A stretch of DNA of 64,000 nt from assembly GCA_965228785.1 (NCBI GenBank), contig CBDDIF010000001.1:1364001-1428000 (forward strand). Direction: 5' to 3'. Shown one piece after another: positions 25,937 to 35,223 of the stretch. The DNA comes from Hoeflea_A sp965228785 (GTDB taxonomy: Bacteria; Pseudomonadota; Alphaproteobacteria; Rhizobiales; Rhizobiaceae). Made by a program: the position numbers and the translations under genes. The stretch's first letter is position 1. Each line of letters starts with the position of its first letter. A model generated the notes under the pieces. That model saw nothing but the letters and a program-made list of their open reading frames with translations. It was not told the origin of the DNA and ran no database searches.

Positions 25937-28900
25937 CTACCAGGTATCGATAGGCGTATGGTTTGGCCTGCGCTTTGCTTCTCCGACAGCATCGAGGGTG
26001 GCGATCACGCGCTGGCGGGATTCAGCGGGGTCGATGACGTCATCGATCTCGAGCAGGCTGGCAACATTGAGTGCCTTGCCCACCTGGTACAATTCATCGA
26101 CCTTTTGTCGAAACATCGCCTCACGCTCGACTTTGTCGGAAATGGCCGCCAGTTCGGCCCGATAGGCCAATTGCACGGCACCCTCCAGACCCATTCCACC
26201 AAACTCGCCGGTCGGCCAGGAAAAGGTCCCCTGGCTCGCGTGCAGACTTCCGCCTGCCATGGCCATGGCGCCAAGTCCGTAGGCCTTTCGCAACACGATG
26301 GTCACAATGGGAACGTCAAGCGATGCACCCGCGACGAACATGCGCGAAACATGCCGGACCAATGCGGTTTTTTCCGCGTCCGGCCCGACCATGAATCCCG
26401 GCGTATCCAGTAAGGTCACGATCGGCAGGCCGAATGCGTTGCATAGCTGCATGAAGCGCGCCGCCTTGTCCGCGCTATCGGCGTCGATGGCGCCGCCCAG
26501 GGATTGCGTGTTGTTTGCAAGGATACCCACCGGCCGTCCCTCTATCCGGGCAAGACTGGTGATCAGCGGGAGCGCAAAGTCTGATCTCAGTTCCATCAGG
26601 GAGCCACTATCAACCAACGTGTTGATAAGCGCTCGGACATCGTAGGCGTGAACCCTGTTGTGCGGCAGGGCATGGCGTAGGCGCTGCTGGTCCGGAGCAT
26701 CCCAATCGTCGAGCGTGCCCTGGAAGTAGGCGAGGTACTTGCGCGCTGCATCGATTGCCTGCTGCTCGTTTTCAACCAGCAAGTCGATGACGCCGTTTTT
26801 GGTCTGAACCGATGCGGGCCCGATATCCTCCGCCCGAACCGCGCCCAGGCCGCCGCCTTCGATCATGGCAGGCCCTGCCATGCCAATATTGGCATCGCGT
26901 GTGGCAATGATGACATCGCAACAGCCCAACATGGCGGCGTTTCCGGCAAAGCACCGCCCGGTCGTGACGCCGACGATCGGTACCTTTCCGTTGAGTGCGG
27001 CAAGGCGTTGAAAGGTCATGCTGTCCAGCCCACTGACGCCGTTATGGTCGGTATCGCCCGGCCGACCGCCTCCGCCTTCGGCAAACACCATCAGCGGAAT
27101 ACGCCAATCGGCTGCAAGAGCCAGCATCCGATCCTTCTTTCGATGCGCGTTGACGCCCTGGGTGCCGGCCATGACGGTATAGTCGTAGGCGAGCGCCATG
27201 CAGCGTGACTTTTCCTGGCCGAATGTCGCACCGTTCACATGGCCGATGGCCGCAATCATGCCATCGGCAGGACTGATCCGCATCAACTCGTCGATGGATC
27301 TTCTCGATCTCTGCGCAGCGACGGCGAGGCTTCCGTATTCGGAGTAGCGGGTTTCATCGAAGAACTCCGCGAGGTTCTCGCGGATCATCCGCTTGCCATG
27401 TTTCGTGCGCCGTTCGACCGCATCCGCGCGTGCGTCATCGCTCAAACGGTCTCGACGCTCCAACAGTTCCAAAAGTTCGGGTCTGTCTTGGTCCGCTTGT
27501 GGCCCTGCTTCTGTTGCAGCTTCCGCGCCGGTTTCCGCGCTGGGAACAAGCACAAGAACAATGTCTTCAGTCAGAAGCAGATCTCCGGGCTTTGCACGAA
27601 CCTCGACGACCTGGCCGGCGAGGTCGCTTGAAAGTGGCATTTGCATTTTCATCGCTTCGAGCACGCCGATCTGTTGCCCGGCGGAAACGGTCGCGCCGGG
27701 CTCGACAGTCAGTTCGACAAGCGTCCCCTGCATTGGTGCGTGGATGGCAATTGCACCGTCCGGAATGGGTTGCCGCGATTGGTGCGCGCCGTCTGGCCCG
27801 GCGGCTTGCGACGGGCTGTCCAGGTCCGAGTAAAGATCGGTATCGATCGACTGCGCGTGCAGTTCGGAGAAATTTGTCTCGATAAATCGTGTATCGAACT
27901 GACCGGCCTGTACGGCATCGCTGCGGAGCACGGACCGCAGGAACCCGATATTGGTGTCGACGCCTTCGATGCGGACGCCCGAAAGTGTACGAAGCGCTTT
28001 CCGCAAGGCTGCCTTGAAGTCAGGCGCCCGGCTGCTGGTGATGACCTTGGCCAGCAAAGGATCATACGCAGTGCTCGTTCGGTAACCCTGATAGCCGAAA
28101 GTGTCGACCCTGATGCCCGGTCCGGATGGGAGCTCGAAACGGTTGAGCACGCCGCTGGATGGATGTGGCTCACCCACATCCGTCATGACTTCCATGTTGA
28201 TCCGCGCCTGGATCGCATATCCGTTCGGATGCGGGATGTTCTCCTGATCCAAACCCAAATCCGGAAGTGCTTCCCCTCCGGCCAGGCGCAATTGAGCCTG
28301 GACAAGGTCGTAGCTCGTGATCTCCTCCGTGACGGTATGTTCGACCTGAATGCGCGGGTTCGTTTCGATGAACCAGAATTGCCCGCTATCGGACGCCAGG
28401 AACTCGAAGGTGCCCAGACTCCGATAGCTGACCCTGGCGGCCATCTTCAGAGCCGCTTCGATCATCTTTTCCCTCATGTCTCCGGGAAGCGGCAGACACG
28501 GTGCAATTTCGATCAGCTTTTGATGGCGACGCTGAAGACTGCATTCACGATCCCAAAAGTGAACAAGGTTGCCGGCACCATCGCCCAGTACCTGGACTTC
28601 AACGTGCCGCGCGTTCTTTACCAGTTCCTCGACATAGACAGCGCTTTGCCCGAGAGATGCCTTCGATTCGGCTCTACAGAGATTGTAGGCGTCTTCGAGA
28701 CCGTCCGCGTGCCGCACAATTCGCATCCCGCGGCCGCCGCCTCCGGCAAGCGCCTTGATCATCATCGGCGTATCGGGCGGCAAGTTCGCCAGGAACTCTG
28801 CGGCCTCGTCGAGTGTCGTTTCCGAATTAGTGCCGTTGGGCGTCGGAACGTTGCATTCGTGCGCCAGGTTGCGAGCGGCAACCTTGTTGGCGAACAAGGC

Positions 28901-29233
28901 GAGGCTATCGGATCGCGGGCCGACAAACACGATGCCCTCGTCTTCGCAGGCCTTTGCGAAGTCCGTGTCCTCGCTCAGAAACCCGTAACCCGGATGGACC
29001 GCGTTGCAATCGTGTTGCTTGATAGCGTCGATGATCTGCCTTTTGTCCAGATAGGCGGCAGCACCGCTGCCAATCAGAGCGTGGCTTTCTTCGGCGTATC
29101 GCAGATGCAATGAATTACTGTCATCCTCCGAATGGATCGCGACAACGGGAATGCCGAGATCTGCTGCCGCGTTGGCAATTCGGATCGCGATCTCGCCTCG
29201 ATTGGCAATGAGCAGCTTGCGCAACTTTGGCAT
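25937..29233 (-). CDS. single-chain biotin-dependent acyl-CoA carboxylase (BC-BCCP-CT)
   Basis: 1098 residues. Biotin carboxylase occupies about 1-450 (KLLIANRGEIAIRIANAA, MIKALAGGGGRGMRIV, FIETNPRIQVEHTVTEEI). A biotinyl domain follows near 490-565, with the biotin lysine in VLEAMKMQMPL. The carboxyltransferase part fills roughly 590-1098 (FAEGGGGRPGDTDHNGVSG, GIANNTQ-type region GILANNTQSLGGAIDADSAD, LLDTPGFMVGPDAEKTA). All three activities in one polypeptide is the architecture of the long-chain acyl-CoA carboxylases (LCC) described in actinobacteria and some proteobacteria. The acyl-CoA substrate cannot be predicted. It stands alone upstream of the DadA-like gene and is divergent from the aminotransferase operon. 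Confidence 0.92.
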   Translation of the reverse strand: MPKLRKLLIANRGEIAIRIANAAADLGIPVVAIHSEDDSNSLHLRYAEESHALIGSGAAAYLDKRQIIDAIKQHDCNAVHPGYGFLSEDTDFAKACEDEGIVFVGPRSDSLALFANKVAARNLAHECNVPTPNGTNSETTLDEAAEFLANLPPDTPMMIKALAGGGGRGMRIVRHADGLEDAYNLCRAESKASLGQSAVYVEELVKNARHVEVQVLGDGAGNLVHFWDRECSLQRRHQKLIEIAPCLPLPGDMREKMIEAALKMAARVSYRSLGTFEFLASDSGQFWFIETNPRIQVEHTVTEEITSYDLVQAQLRLAGGEALPDLGLDQENIPHPNGYAIQARINMEVMTDVGEPHPSSGVLNRFELPSGPGIRVDTFGYQGYRTSTAYDPLLAKVITSSRAPDFKAALRKALRTLSGVRIEGVDTNIGFLRSVLRSDAVQAGQFDTRFIETNFSELHAQSIDTDLYSDLDSPSQAAGPDGAHQSRQPIPDGAIAIHAPMQGTLVELTVEPGATVSAGQQIGVLEAMKMQMPLSSDLAGQVVEVRAKPGDLLLTEDIVLVLVPSAETGAEAATEAGPQADQDRPELLELLERRDRLSDDARADAVERRTKHGKRMIRENLAEFFDETRYSEYGSLAVAAQRSRRSIDELMRISPADGMIAAIGHVNGATFGQEKSRCMALAYDYTVMAGTQGVNAHRKKDRMLALAADWRIPLMVFAEGGGGRPGDTDHNGVSGLDSMTFQRLAALNGKVPIVGVTTGRCFAGNAAMLGCCDVIIATRDANIGMAGPAMIEGGGLGAVRAEDIGPASVQTKNGVIDLLVENEQQAIDAARKYLAYFQGTLDDWDAPDQQRLRHALPHNRVHAYDVRALINTLVDSGSLMELRSDFALPLITSLARIEGRPVGILANNTQSLGGAIDADSADKAARFMQLCNAFGLPIVTLLDTPGFMVGPDAEKTALVRHVSRMFVAGASLDVPIVTIVLRKAYGLGAMAMAGGSLHASQGTFSWPTGEFGGMGLEGAVQLAYRAELAAISDKVEREAMFRQKVDELYQVGKALNVASLLEIDDVIDPAESRQRVIATLDAVGEAKRRPNHTPIDTW

Positions 29234-29566
29234 GTCTCAGGCTCTGCAGGTTAGGGTTACACACTCAAGCGGATCCGCTGCAGCGCGGAAACTCGATCAA
29301 ATCAACCGGGTCCAAGTTGGTTCAGAGTGAAATGACGGATCAGAACCTCGCCTTCGTTGATTGCACTGTCAACTCCGTCTACCGCGACCGTTCGAACGTT
29401 GGCATTTTCTCCGCCGGGCCGCATGTCGCCCAAAAACGTTCGCAGCATAAAATGCCGCAAACGCTGCAAGATTGGTGTTAAATGCCGCGGAACACGGCAA
29501 AACGCGCTTTCCTTTCGGCACAATGCCTTAGCCTGCCGCAATGTGCTGAACCGTCGGGAGGATGCC
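29234..29566. other. divergent promoter region between the carboxylase and aminotransferase genes
   Basis: About 330 bases. The aminotransferase frame remains open upstream of its ATG to about 29357, but that part has no family similarity and no ribosome site, so it is treated as noncoding. The region must contain two divergent promoters. Only short imperfect repeats were seen, for example GCACA (29519) and TGTGC (29543), and no confident operator. Confidence 0.45.
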
Positions 29567-30940
29567 ATGCTCTCCAACTCACTTGTCGAAAAAGACCGCG
29601 CTCATTTCTTTCATCCGGTCGTTCCGATCCGCGCTCATGAAAAGCGCGGCGTTACTGTCATGCAGTCAGGCAACGGCGTGTTTCTGACCGATGTAGAAGG
29701 CCACGAACTGCTCGACGGATTTGCCGGTCTGTGGTGTGTCAATGCGGGGTATGGCCACGAAAGCGTGGTCGAGGCCGCGGCCGAGCAGATGCGGCGTTTG
29801 CCCTATGCGACCGGTTATTTCCATTTCGGGAGTGAGCCGGCTATCGAGCTGGCAGCCAAGCTCGCCGAACTGTCGCCCGGCGATCTGGACCATGTGTTTT
29901 TCACCCTGGGCGGATCGGATGCCGTCGATACCGTCATTCGCATGGTGCGCTACTATTTCAACGCTCGCGGTGAGACGCAGAAGAAACACTTCATCGCGCT
30001 GGAGCGTGGGTATCATGGATCAAGCTCGAACGGAGCAGGGCTGACGGCCCTGCCGGTCTTTCACGACCATTTCGATCTGCCGATGCCCTGGCAGCATCAT
30101 ATTCCGTCACCCTATCCCTATCGCAACGATGCGGGGACGGATGAGGAGATTATCGCGGCGGGTGCTGCCAACCTGAAGGCCAAAGTGGCCGAACTGGGTG
30201 CCGACCAGGTCGCGGCCTTCATCATGGAACCGGTGCAGGGCTCCGGTGGGGTGATTGTGCCGCCAATGGGCTATGCAAGCGCAATGCAGGATACCTGCCG
30301 GGCCCTCGGGATCCTGTACATCGTGGATGAGGTGATCACCGGTTTCGGCAGAACCGGACCGATGTTCGCTTGCGAACACGAGGGTTTGACGCCTGACTTT
30401 CTCACCACCGCGAAAGGGCTGACATCAGGTTATGCGCCCATGGGCGCGGTCTTTGTCTCCGACCGCATTTATCAGGTCATGGCGGATGCGGTTCCTGACG
30501 GCGTGCCGTTCGGCCATGGCTTTACCTATTCGGGCCATCCGGTGAGCGCCGCGGTTGCGCTGGAAGTCATCAAGCTTTACGAGGGCGGTCTGATCGAGAA
30601 TTCGAAGCGGGTCGGCACATACTTCGAGGCGCAACTGTCGACGTTGGCGGATCATCCGCTGGTGGGCGATGTGCGCGCCAAGGGGCTGCTGGCCGCCATC
30701 GAAATCGTCACCGACAAGAACACCAAAGCCAAGCCGACAAAGGCCATGAACGTCGCTGCCCGTCTGGCTCAGGCCGGCTACGAGAACGGCATCATCTTTC
30801 GCTCGTTTGCCGACGACGTGATCGGTCTTGCACCGCCCATCTGCATCAGCGAAAGCGAAATCGATCTCCTGGTCGACCGCGTTCGTGCCACTCTGGATGC
30901 GCTCCACGACCTGGAAGGATACCCTGATGAAATTGAGTGA
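29567..30940 (+). CDS. class III PLP-dependent aminotransferase (omega-amino acid:pyruvate type)
   Basis: 457 residues from ATG 29567, preceded by GGGAGG at 5 nt. The PLP lysine is in TTAKGLTSGYAPMGAV. The cofactor aspartate is in LYIVDEVITGFGRTG, and GGSDAVDTVIRMVRYYF and GYHGSSSNG are typical of fold-type I class III enzymes. Members of this branch use putrescine, beta-alanine, taurine or similar omega-amines with pyruvate as acceptor; the donor here is not known. The next gene (HAD) overlaps its end by 14 nt, and an Lrp-type regulator follows, so the three form one operon. Confidence 0.9.
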   Translation: MLSNSLVEKDRAHFFHPVVPIRAHEKRGVTVMQSGNGVFLTDVEGHELLDGFAGLWCVNAGYGHESVVEAAAEQMRRLPYATGYFHFGSEPAIELAAKLAELSPGDLDHVFFTLGGSDAVDTVIRMVRYYFNARGETQKKHFIALERGYHGSSSNGAGLTALPVFHDHFDLPMPWQHHIPSPYPYRNDAGTDEEIIAAGAANLKAKVAELGADQVAAFIMEPVQGSGGVIVPPMGYASAMQDTCRALGILYIVDEVITGFGRTGPMFACEHEGLTPDFLTTAKGLTSGYAPMGAVFVSDRIYQVMADAVPDGVPFGHGFTYSGHPVSAAVALEVIKLYEGGLIENSKRVGTYFEAQLSTLADHPLVGDVRAKGLLAAIEIVTDKNTKAKPTKAMNVAARLAQAGYENGIIFRSFADDVIGLAPPICISESEIDLLVDRVRATLDALHDLEGYPDEIE

Positions 30941-31649
30941 CTTCAAAGCGCTGACATTCGACGTCTACGGCACGCTGATCGACTGGGAAAGCGGCATGGT
31001 CGATGCGCTCAAGCCACTTACCGACAAGGTCAGCCGCACCTTGACGCGAGACGATGTTCTGGAAGCTCATGCCTACTACGAGTCGACCACGCAGCGCTGG
31101 ACGCCGGGCAAACGGTACAGCGAATTGCTGCCTGTCGTTTACCGCCGACTGGCCGAGGAATGGGGCGTGGATGTGACCTGGGAAGAATGCGTCGCCTACG
31201 GGCTTTCGGTGCGTCAATGGCCTGCCTTTGATGATAGCCGTGAGGCCCTTACCTATCTCAAGAGGCACTTCAAGCTTGTGGTGCTGACCAATACGGACAA
31301 TCTCAGCTTTTCAGGCTCGAACGCGCGGCTTGGCGTGGCGTTCGATGGTGTCTACACCGCCGAAGATATCGGCAGCTACAAGCCGGATGATCGAAATTTT
31401 GAATACATGATCGAGATGCTGGCTCGGCAGGGTGTTCAGAAGCATGAAATCCTGCACACGGCCGAAAGCATGTTTCACGACCACGCCCCGGCCAACAAGC
31501 ACGGGCTGGCCAATTGCTGGATCTATCGCAGGCACGACAAGGCGGGTTTTGGCGCCACGATGGATCCCGGCGAGATGCCGAAAGTCGACTTCCAGTTCAA
31601 CTCCATGATGGACATGGCCAGAGCCCATCAGGCAGAGTTGGCGGGTTAG
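30927..31649 (+). CDS. HAD-superfamily hydrolase, haloacid dehalogenase type II-like
   Basis: 240 residues from ATG 30927, overlapping the aminotransferase gene by 14 nt. HAD motif I is FDVYGTLIDW with the nucleophilic Asp. Motif II is VVLTNTDN, with Thr where L-2-haloacid dehalogenases have Ser. Motif III Lys is in SYKPDDRNF, and motif IV is HTAESMFHDHAPANKHGL. The HDHAPA variant differs from characterised dehalogenases, so activity on a phosphorylated or other intermediate is as likely as dehalogenation. The overlap with the aminotransferase implies the two act in one pathway. Confidence 0.85.
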   Translation: MKLSDFKALTFDVYGTLIDWESGMVDALKPLTDKVSRTLTRDDVLEAHAYYESTTQRWTPGKRYSELLPVVYRRLAEEWGVDVTWEECVAYGLSVRQWPAFDDSREALTYLKRHFKLVVLTNTDNLSFSGSNARLGVAFDGVYTAEDIGSYKPDDRNFEYMIEMLARQGVQKHEILHTAESMFHDHAPANKHGLANCWIYRRHDKAGFGATMDPGEMPKVDFQFNSMMDMARAHQAELAG

Positions 31650-31664
31650 ATAAGGAGGTGGTCC

Positions 31665-32156
31665 ATGGCGGGAGCGCCAAAACTCGACCGGATCGACATC
31701 AATATTCTGTCCACCCTGCAGAAGCAGGGCAACATCACCAATGTCAATCTGGCAGAGGCGGTCGGCCTTTCACCCAGTCCATGCCTGCAGCGCGTCAAAC
31801 GGCTGGAGAAAGCCGGCTACATCGAAAATTACCGGGCAGTCATCAATCTGAAGAAACTTGCCGACCATGTGATCGTCTTTACCGAAGTCACGCTTGCGGA
31901 TCACCGGCGCAAGGACTTCGTCAAATTCGAGAATGAAATTCGAAAACACGACCATGTCGTGGAATGCCACCTGTTGAGCGGTGGCTATGATTATCTGCTC
32001 AAATTCGTTGCAAGAAGCGTGTCGCAATACCAGGAGATCATGGAGGACATGCTGGAACGCAATCTGGGTATCGACAAATATTTCAGTTACGTCGCGATCA
32101 AGCCGGTAGTGACCGAAAACATCGTACCGATACAGGATCTCGTCGAGCGCGATTGA
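31665..32156 (+). CDS. Lrp/AsnC family transcriptional regulator
   Basis: 163 residues. The N-terminal helix-turn-helix reads KLDRIDINILSTLQKQGNI and LSPSPCLQRVKRLEKAGYI, and the C-terminal RAM (ACT-like) domain includes VECHLLSGGYDYLLKFVA. Such regulators respond to amino acids. GGAGG (31652-31656) lies 8 nt before the ATG. It is the third gene after the aminotransferase and HAD genes and probably regulates them; the convergent ABC importer is another possible target. Confidence 0.92.
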   Translation: MAGAPKLDRIDINILSTLQKQGNITNVNLAEAVGLSPSPCLQRVKRLEKAGYIENYRAVINLKKLADHVIVFTEVTLADHRRKDFVKFENEIRKHDHVVECHLLSGGYDYLLKFVARSVSQYQEIMEDMLERNLGIDKYFSYVAIKPVVTENIVPIQDLVERD

Positions 32157-32162
32157 GAACCG

Positions 32163-33068
32163 TCAGCCGGATTGCACCGGTCTTGGCGGGCGTTCCGCCA
32201 ACAGACCCTCGGGCCGAATTCTCATGACAAAAATCAGTGCCGCGCCGATGACCATTTCTCTCAAGGCCGCTCCCTGAGCCCCGGACATGCCGTGGAACAT
32301 GGGCTCGATAAAGCGGCTGCCTTCAAGGATGACGATCACCAGAAAGGCGCCGAGCACAGCGCCCGATGTGTTTCCGGTTCCGCCCGCGGTCAAAGCCAGG
32401 AAAATGTAGATGGTCAGCAGAGGACGAAAGATGTCGGGTGCGACATAGCTGGTGAAATGTGCATAAGCAGCACCCGCCAGTCCCAGCAGGCCTGCTCCTA
32501 TGGCAAATGCCTGAACCTTGTAGCGACGTACGGGCTTGCCGGCGACGGCGGCGGCTGTCTCGTCGTCGCGGATCGCCCGCAGGGCACGTCCGTAGGGAGA
32601 GCGACGAAGCCGCTCTGTCAACCACCAGGAGATGGCCACCGCCAACAGGACCAGTGCGCAGCAAAGCGCGTTGAATTGCAGCGGTGTCAGAACGCCCCGG
32701 AAGGGACCGGGAATACCAGGAATGCCGTCCGATCCGTTGGTCAGCCAGATTTCGTTGGCCGCGAGCAGGCGGATGACCTCGCCGAATCCGAGGGTGACGA
32801 TCGCCAGATAGTCACCGCGCAGGTTCAGCGTCAGCCGTGACAGCAGGGCGCCGGCGAGAGCGGCGCTGGCGATGGCAATCACGATGCCCACGATGATCGG
32901 AAGTCCCAGCGAGACGGTTGCCAGGGCGGCAGCATAAGCTCCAAGCGCAAAGAACCCCGCCAGGCCGAGATTGATCATGCCGGCCATGCCCCAGATGACA
33001 TTGAGGCCGAGCGCGAGCAGGGCATAGATCCCGGCGAAAGTCAGCGTGGCGAGAAGGTAGCTGAGCAT
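32163..33068 (-). CDS. branched-chain amino acid-type ABC permease (LivM family)
   Basis: 301 residues with about eight to ten transmembrane helices: MLSYLLATLTFAGIYALLAL, MAGMINLGLAGFFALGAYAA, LNLRGDYLAIVTLGFGEVIR. The conserved LivM segment LRAIRDDETAAAVAGKPVRR is the ATPase contact loop. It pairs with the LivH-type permease whose TGA overlaps its ATG (ATGA). It is the last gene of a five-gene leftward operon. The ligand is probably an amino acid, amide or similar small molecule. Confidence 0.93.
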   Translation of the reverse strand: MLSYLLATLTFAGIYALLALGLNVIWGMAGMINLGLAGFFALGAYAAALATVSLGLPIIVGIVIAIASAALAGALLSRLTLNLRGDYLAIVTLGFGEVIRLLAANEIWLTNGSDGIPGIPGPFRGVLTPLQFNALCCALVLLAVAISWWLTERLRRSPYGRALRAIRDDETAAAVAGKPVRRYKVQAFAIGAGLLGLAGAAYAHFTSYVAPDIFRPLLTIYIFLALTAGGTGNTSGAVLGAFLVIVILEGSRFIEPMFHGMSGAQGAALREMVIGAALIFVMRIRPEGLLAERPPRPVQSG

Positions 33069-33931
33069 CAGTAAGCACGCTCCCCAAGAAGTCCACGTGG
33101 ACGGAAGGCGAGCACGATAACGATGGCAATGAAGCCGACGGCGCTCTTGTAGGAGGGTGACAGGACGAGAACTGATAGTTCTTCACCGATGCCGACCACC
33201 ATGGCGCCCAGGGCAGCCCCGGGAATACTACCCAGCCCGCCGACGACCGCGGCGGCGAAAATAGGCAGGATGAAGCGGAAACCGGTCAGCGGATCGATCG
33301 AGGTTCCGAGGCCCAGCAACATCCCGCCGGCGCCAACCAGTCCCATGGCCGTGAAGACCGTCAGCCGTCCGACCCATACCGGATCGATGCCTTTCAGTTC
33401 CGCCAGCGTGGGATTGTCTGCCACGGCCCGCATGGCCTTGCCGATGCGGGTATATTTGAGGGCAGCGAAGACTGCCGCCATGATGATCACCGCCAGCACC
33501 AGATTCTGAACCTGTTGCGGACCTATCCGAATGCCATAGATACGCCAGTCGCGGGCAAGCGGCAGATCGTAGCCTCGGAGCTCGTTGCCGAACCCGAAAC
33601 GAACCATGTTTTCGAGCACGATCGTCAGGGCGATCGATGCGATGGCAGCCGTCAGCGCGCCATAGGGGCGAAGCGGCTTCAGGGCCACCTCGTCCGATAT
33701 GAGACCCACCAGGGCCGCGACGAGGAAGGCGGCGATCAATGCCGGGGCGGCGGGAAGGCCGAGCCATACATTGGCGGCATAGCCGGCAAATGCGCCGATG
33801 GTGGCGTGACTGGCGACCGAAAAATTCGGAAATCGCAGGACGGCGAAAATGGCAGTAAAGCCGATCGCCGGGATGGCGAGCAGCGTGCCGCTGATGAGGC
33901 CGTTCACCAAGAGCTGGGGGAGGAGGTCCAT
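33068..33931 (-). CDS. branched-chain amino acid-type ABC permease (LivH family)
   Basis: 287 residues with LivH features: LLVNGLISGTLLAIPAIGFT, FPNFSVASHATIGAFAGYAA and ALKYTRIGKAMRAVADNPTL, the last being the ATPase contact loop. The C-terminal part has GGLGSIPGAALGAMVVGIGE. It forms the channel with LivM. It lies 69 nt after the binding-protein gene, with a strong hairpin in the gap (33958-33983). Confidence 0.93.
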   Translation of the reverse strand: MDLLPQLLVNGLISGTLLAIPAIGFTAIFAVLRFPNFSVASHATIGAFAGYAANVWLGLPAAPALIAAFLVAALVGLISDEVALKPLRPYGALTAAIASIALTIVLENMVRFGFGNELRGYDLPLARDWRIYGIRIGPQQVQNLVLAVIIMAAVFAALKYTRIGKAMRAVADNPTLAELKGIDPVWVGRLTVFTAMGLVGAGGMLLGLGTSIDPLTGFRFILPIFAAAVVGGLGSIPGAALGAMVVGIGEELSVLVLSPSYKSAVGFIAIVIVLAFRPRGLLGERAY

Positions 33932-33957
33932 AAATCGATCAATTTGATTGAGGCAGC

Positions 33958-33983
33958 GGACCGCCCCAGGAGCGGGGCGGTCC
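33958..33983 (-). promoter_or_regulatory. perfect 10-bp stem-loop between binding-protein and permease genes
   Basis: GGACCGCCCC (33958-33967) and GGGGCGGTCC (33974-33983) form a perfect stem with a 6-nt loop. It begins 17 nt after the binding-protein stop in the direction of transcription and has no T-run. Such structures often protect the upstream message or reduce read-through, so that more binding protein than permease is made. Confidence 0.6.
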
Positions 33984-34000
33984 GGATATCGTTGGTTTAA

Positions 34001-35182
34001 TCAGACGCGTTTGTACTCGGAGGCAGAGCCACCCGAAATCTTCTTGAAGACAAACTGCGTGCCCGTGATGTCGCCGATGTTGTCGAAATCGCACGGGCCG
34101 GACGCGCCGGAATAGTTGATGCCGCCGTCAATTGCAGCGAGACCGTCGACAGCACTTTCGACCTTCTTGCCATCGCCCTGACTGATGGAGCGGATGTTTT
34201 CCCGGATCGTGTCGCCGGTGTCGCCTTTGCCGGCGGCCATTGCGAGAATCGCGAGACTTGCGTGGTCGTAAGTCTGGGCGGAGTAGGGATCCACTTCGTC
34301 GACGCCGAGGATCGCCTTGACGTTGGCATAGGCGGCGCTGTCGACGGCGGGAGCTCCTTCCCAGGTGAAGACGCCTTCGGTGACTTCGGCCGGCAATGTG
34401 TCGAGTACCGACTTGTTGATGGCGTAGGCCGGTCCGATGATCTTGCCTTCATAACCGGCCTGCCAGATATCGCGCAGCAGCACCGTGCTGTCGGCGGCGT
34501 ATCCGCCGAGCATCAGGAAGTCGGGCTTGTTGCGCATGATCTGATCGACCTCGGAACGGTAAGTCGATTTGTCGGCTTCGTAGATGAGGTTCTCCATGCC
34601 GGCGCCATGGGACGCGGCAATTTCCTCGAGGATGGCGATGGAGGAAGCAGCAAACGGCGTTTGCGGTCCGATCCATGCCATCTGTTTGGTGCCTTCCTCG
34701 ACCATGAAGTCGCCTGCGACCCGGATCTGCAGCTTGGAGTTCGGCTGCGTGCGGCAGATGAATCCCTGGTGGGGAAGCTGGGTAATGCTGTCTGCGCCGG
34801 AAACGCACAGGAGCATGGTCTTGCTTTCCCAGGCAAGCGGCGCGACGGCCGTTGTGACGGATGAGGCCCAGGTGCCCATGATGGCTGAAACGCCGTCCAC
34901 ATCGATCAACTTGCGCGCTGCACGCACGGCAGCTTCGGGAGACGTCTGGGTGTCTTCCGAGACCAGTGTGATCTGCCGTCCCAGCACACCGCCGGCTTCA
35001 TTCACTTGCTTGATCACACCGGCAATTGCGTCCCGCATGTTCGGTCCGTAAGAACCGCCAACGCCGGTCAGCGGCGTCAGCGATCCGAGCTTTATGGGGT
35101 CCGATTGCGCCCTGAGAACTGTTGGGGCTGCAAGCGCCGCGGCGGTCGTGCCCAAGAACAGACGTCGTGTCATTCTTTTCAT
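34001..35182 (-). CDS. periplasmic binding protein of the branched-chain amino acid/amide type
   Basis: 393 residues. The N-terminus MKRMTRRLFLGTTAAALAAP is a Tat-like signal (RRLFLG) cleaved near residue 26. The mature part begins DPIKLGSLTPLTGVGGSYGP, the standard type I periplasmic fold of LivJ/AmiC-like proteins. Further blocks are GVIKQVNEAGGVLGRQITLV and GVSAIMGTWASSVTTAVAPL. It delivers the ligand to the LivHM permease. In operon order it lies between the livF and livH type genes. Ligand specificity is not predictable. Confidence 0.92.
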   Translation of the reverse strand: MKRMTRRLFLGTTAAALAAPTVLRAQSDPIKLGSLTPLTGVGGSYGPNMRDAIAGVIKQVNEAGGVLGRQITLVSEDTQTSPEAAVRAARKLIDVDGVSAIMGTWASSVTTAVAPLAWESKTMLLCVSGADSITQLPHQGFICRTQPNSKLQIRVAGDFMVEEGTKQMAWIGPQTPFAASSIAILEEIAASHGAGMENLIYEADKSTYRSEVDQIMRNKPDFLMLGGYAADSTVLLRDIWQAGYEGKIIGPAYAINKSVLDTLPAEVTEGVFTWEGAPAVDSAAYANVKAILGVDEVDPYSAQTYDHASLAILAMAAGKGDTGDTIRENIRSISQGDGKKVESAVDGLAAIDGGINYSGASGPCDFDNIGDITGTQFVFKKISGGSASEYKRV

Positions 35183-35223
35183 GTCTTCATCCTCTCTGTT
35201 GCTTCATCGAATTCGTTTTTTGG

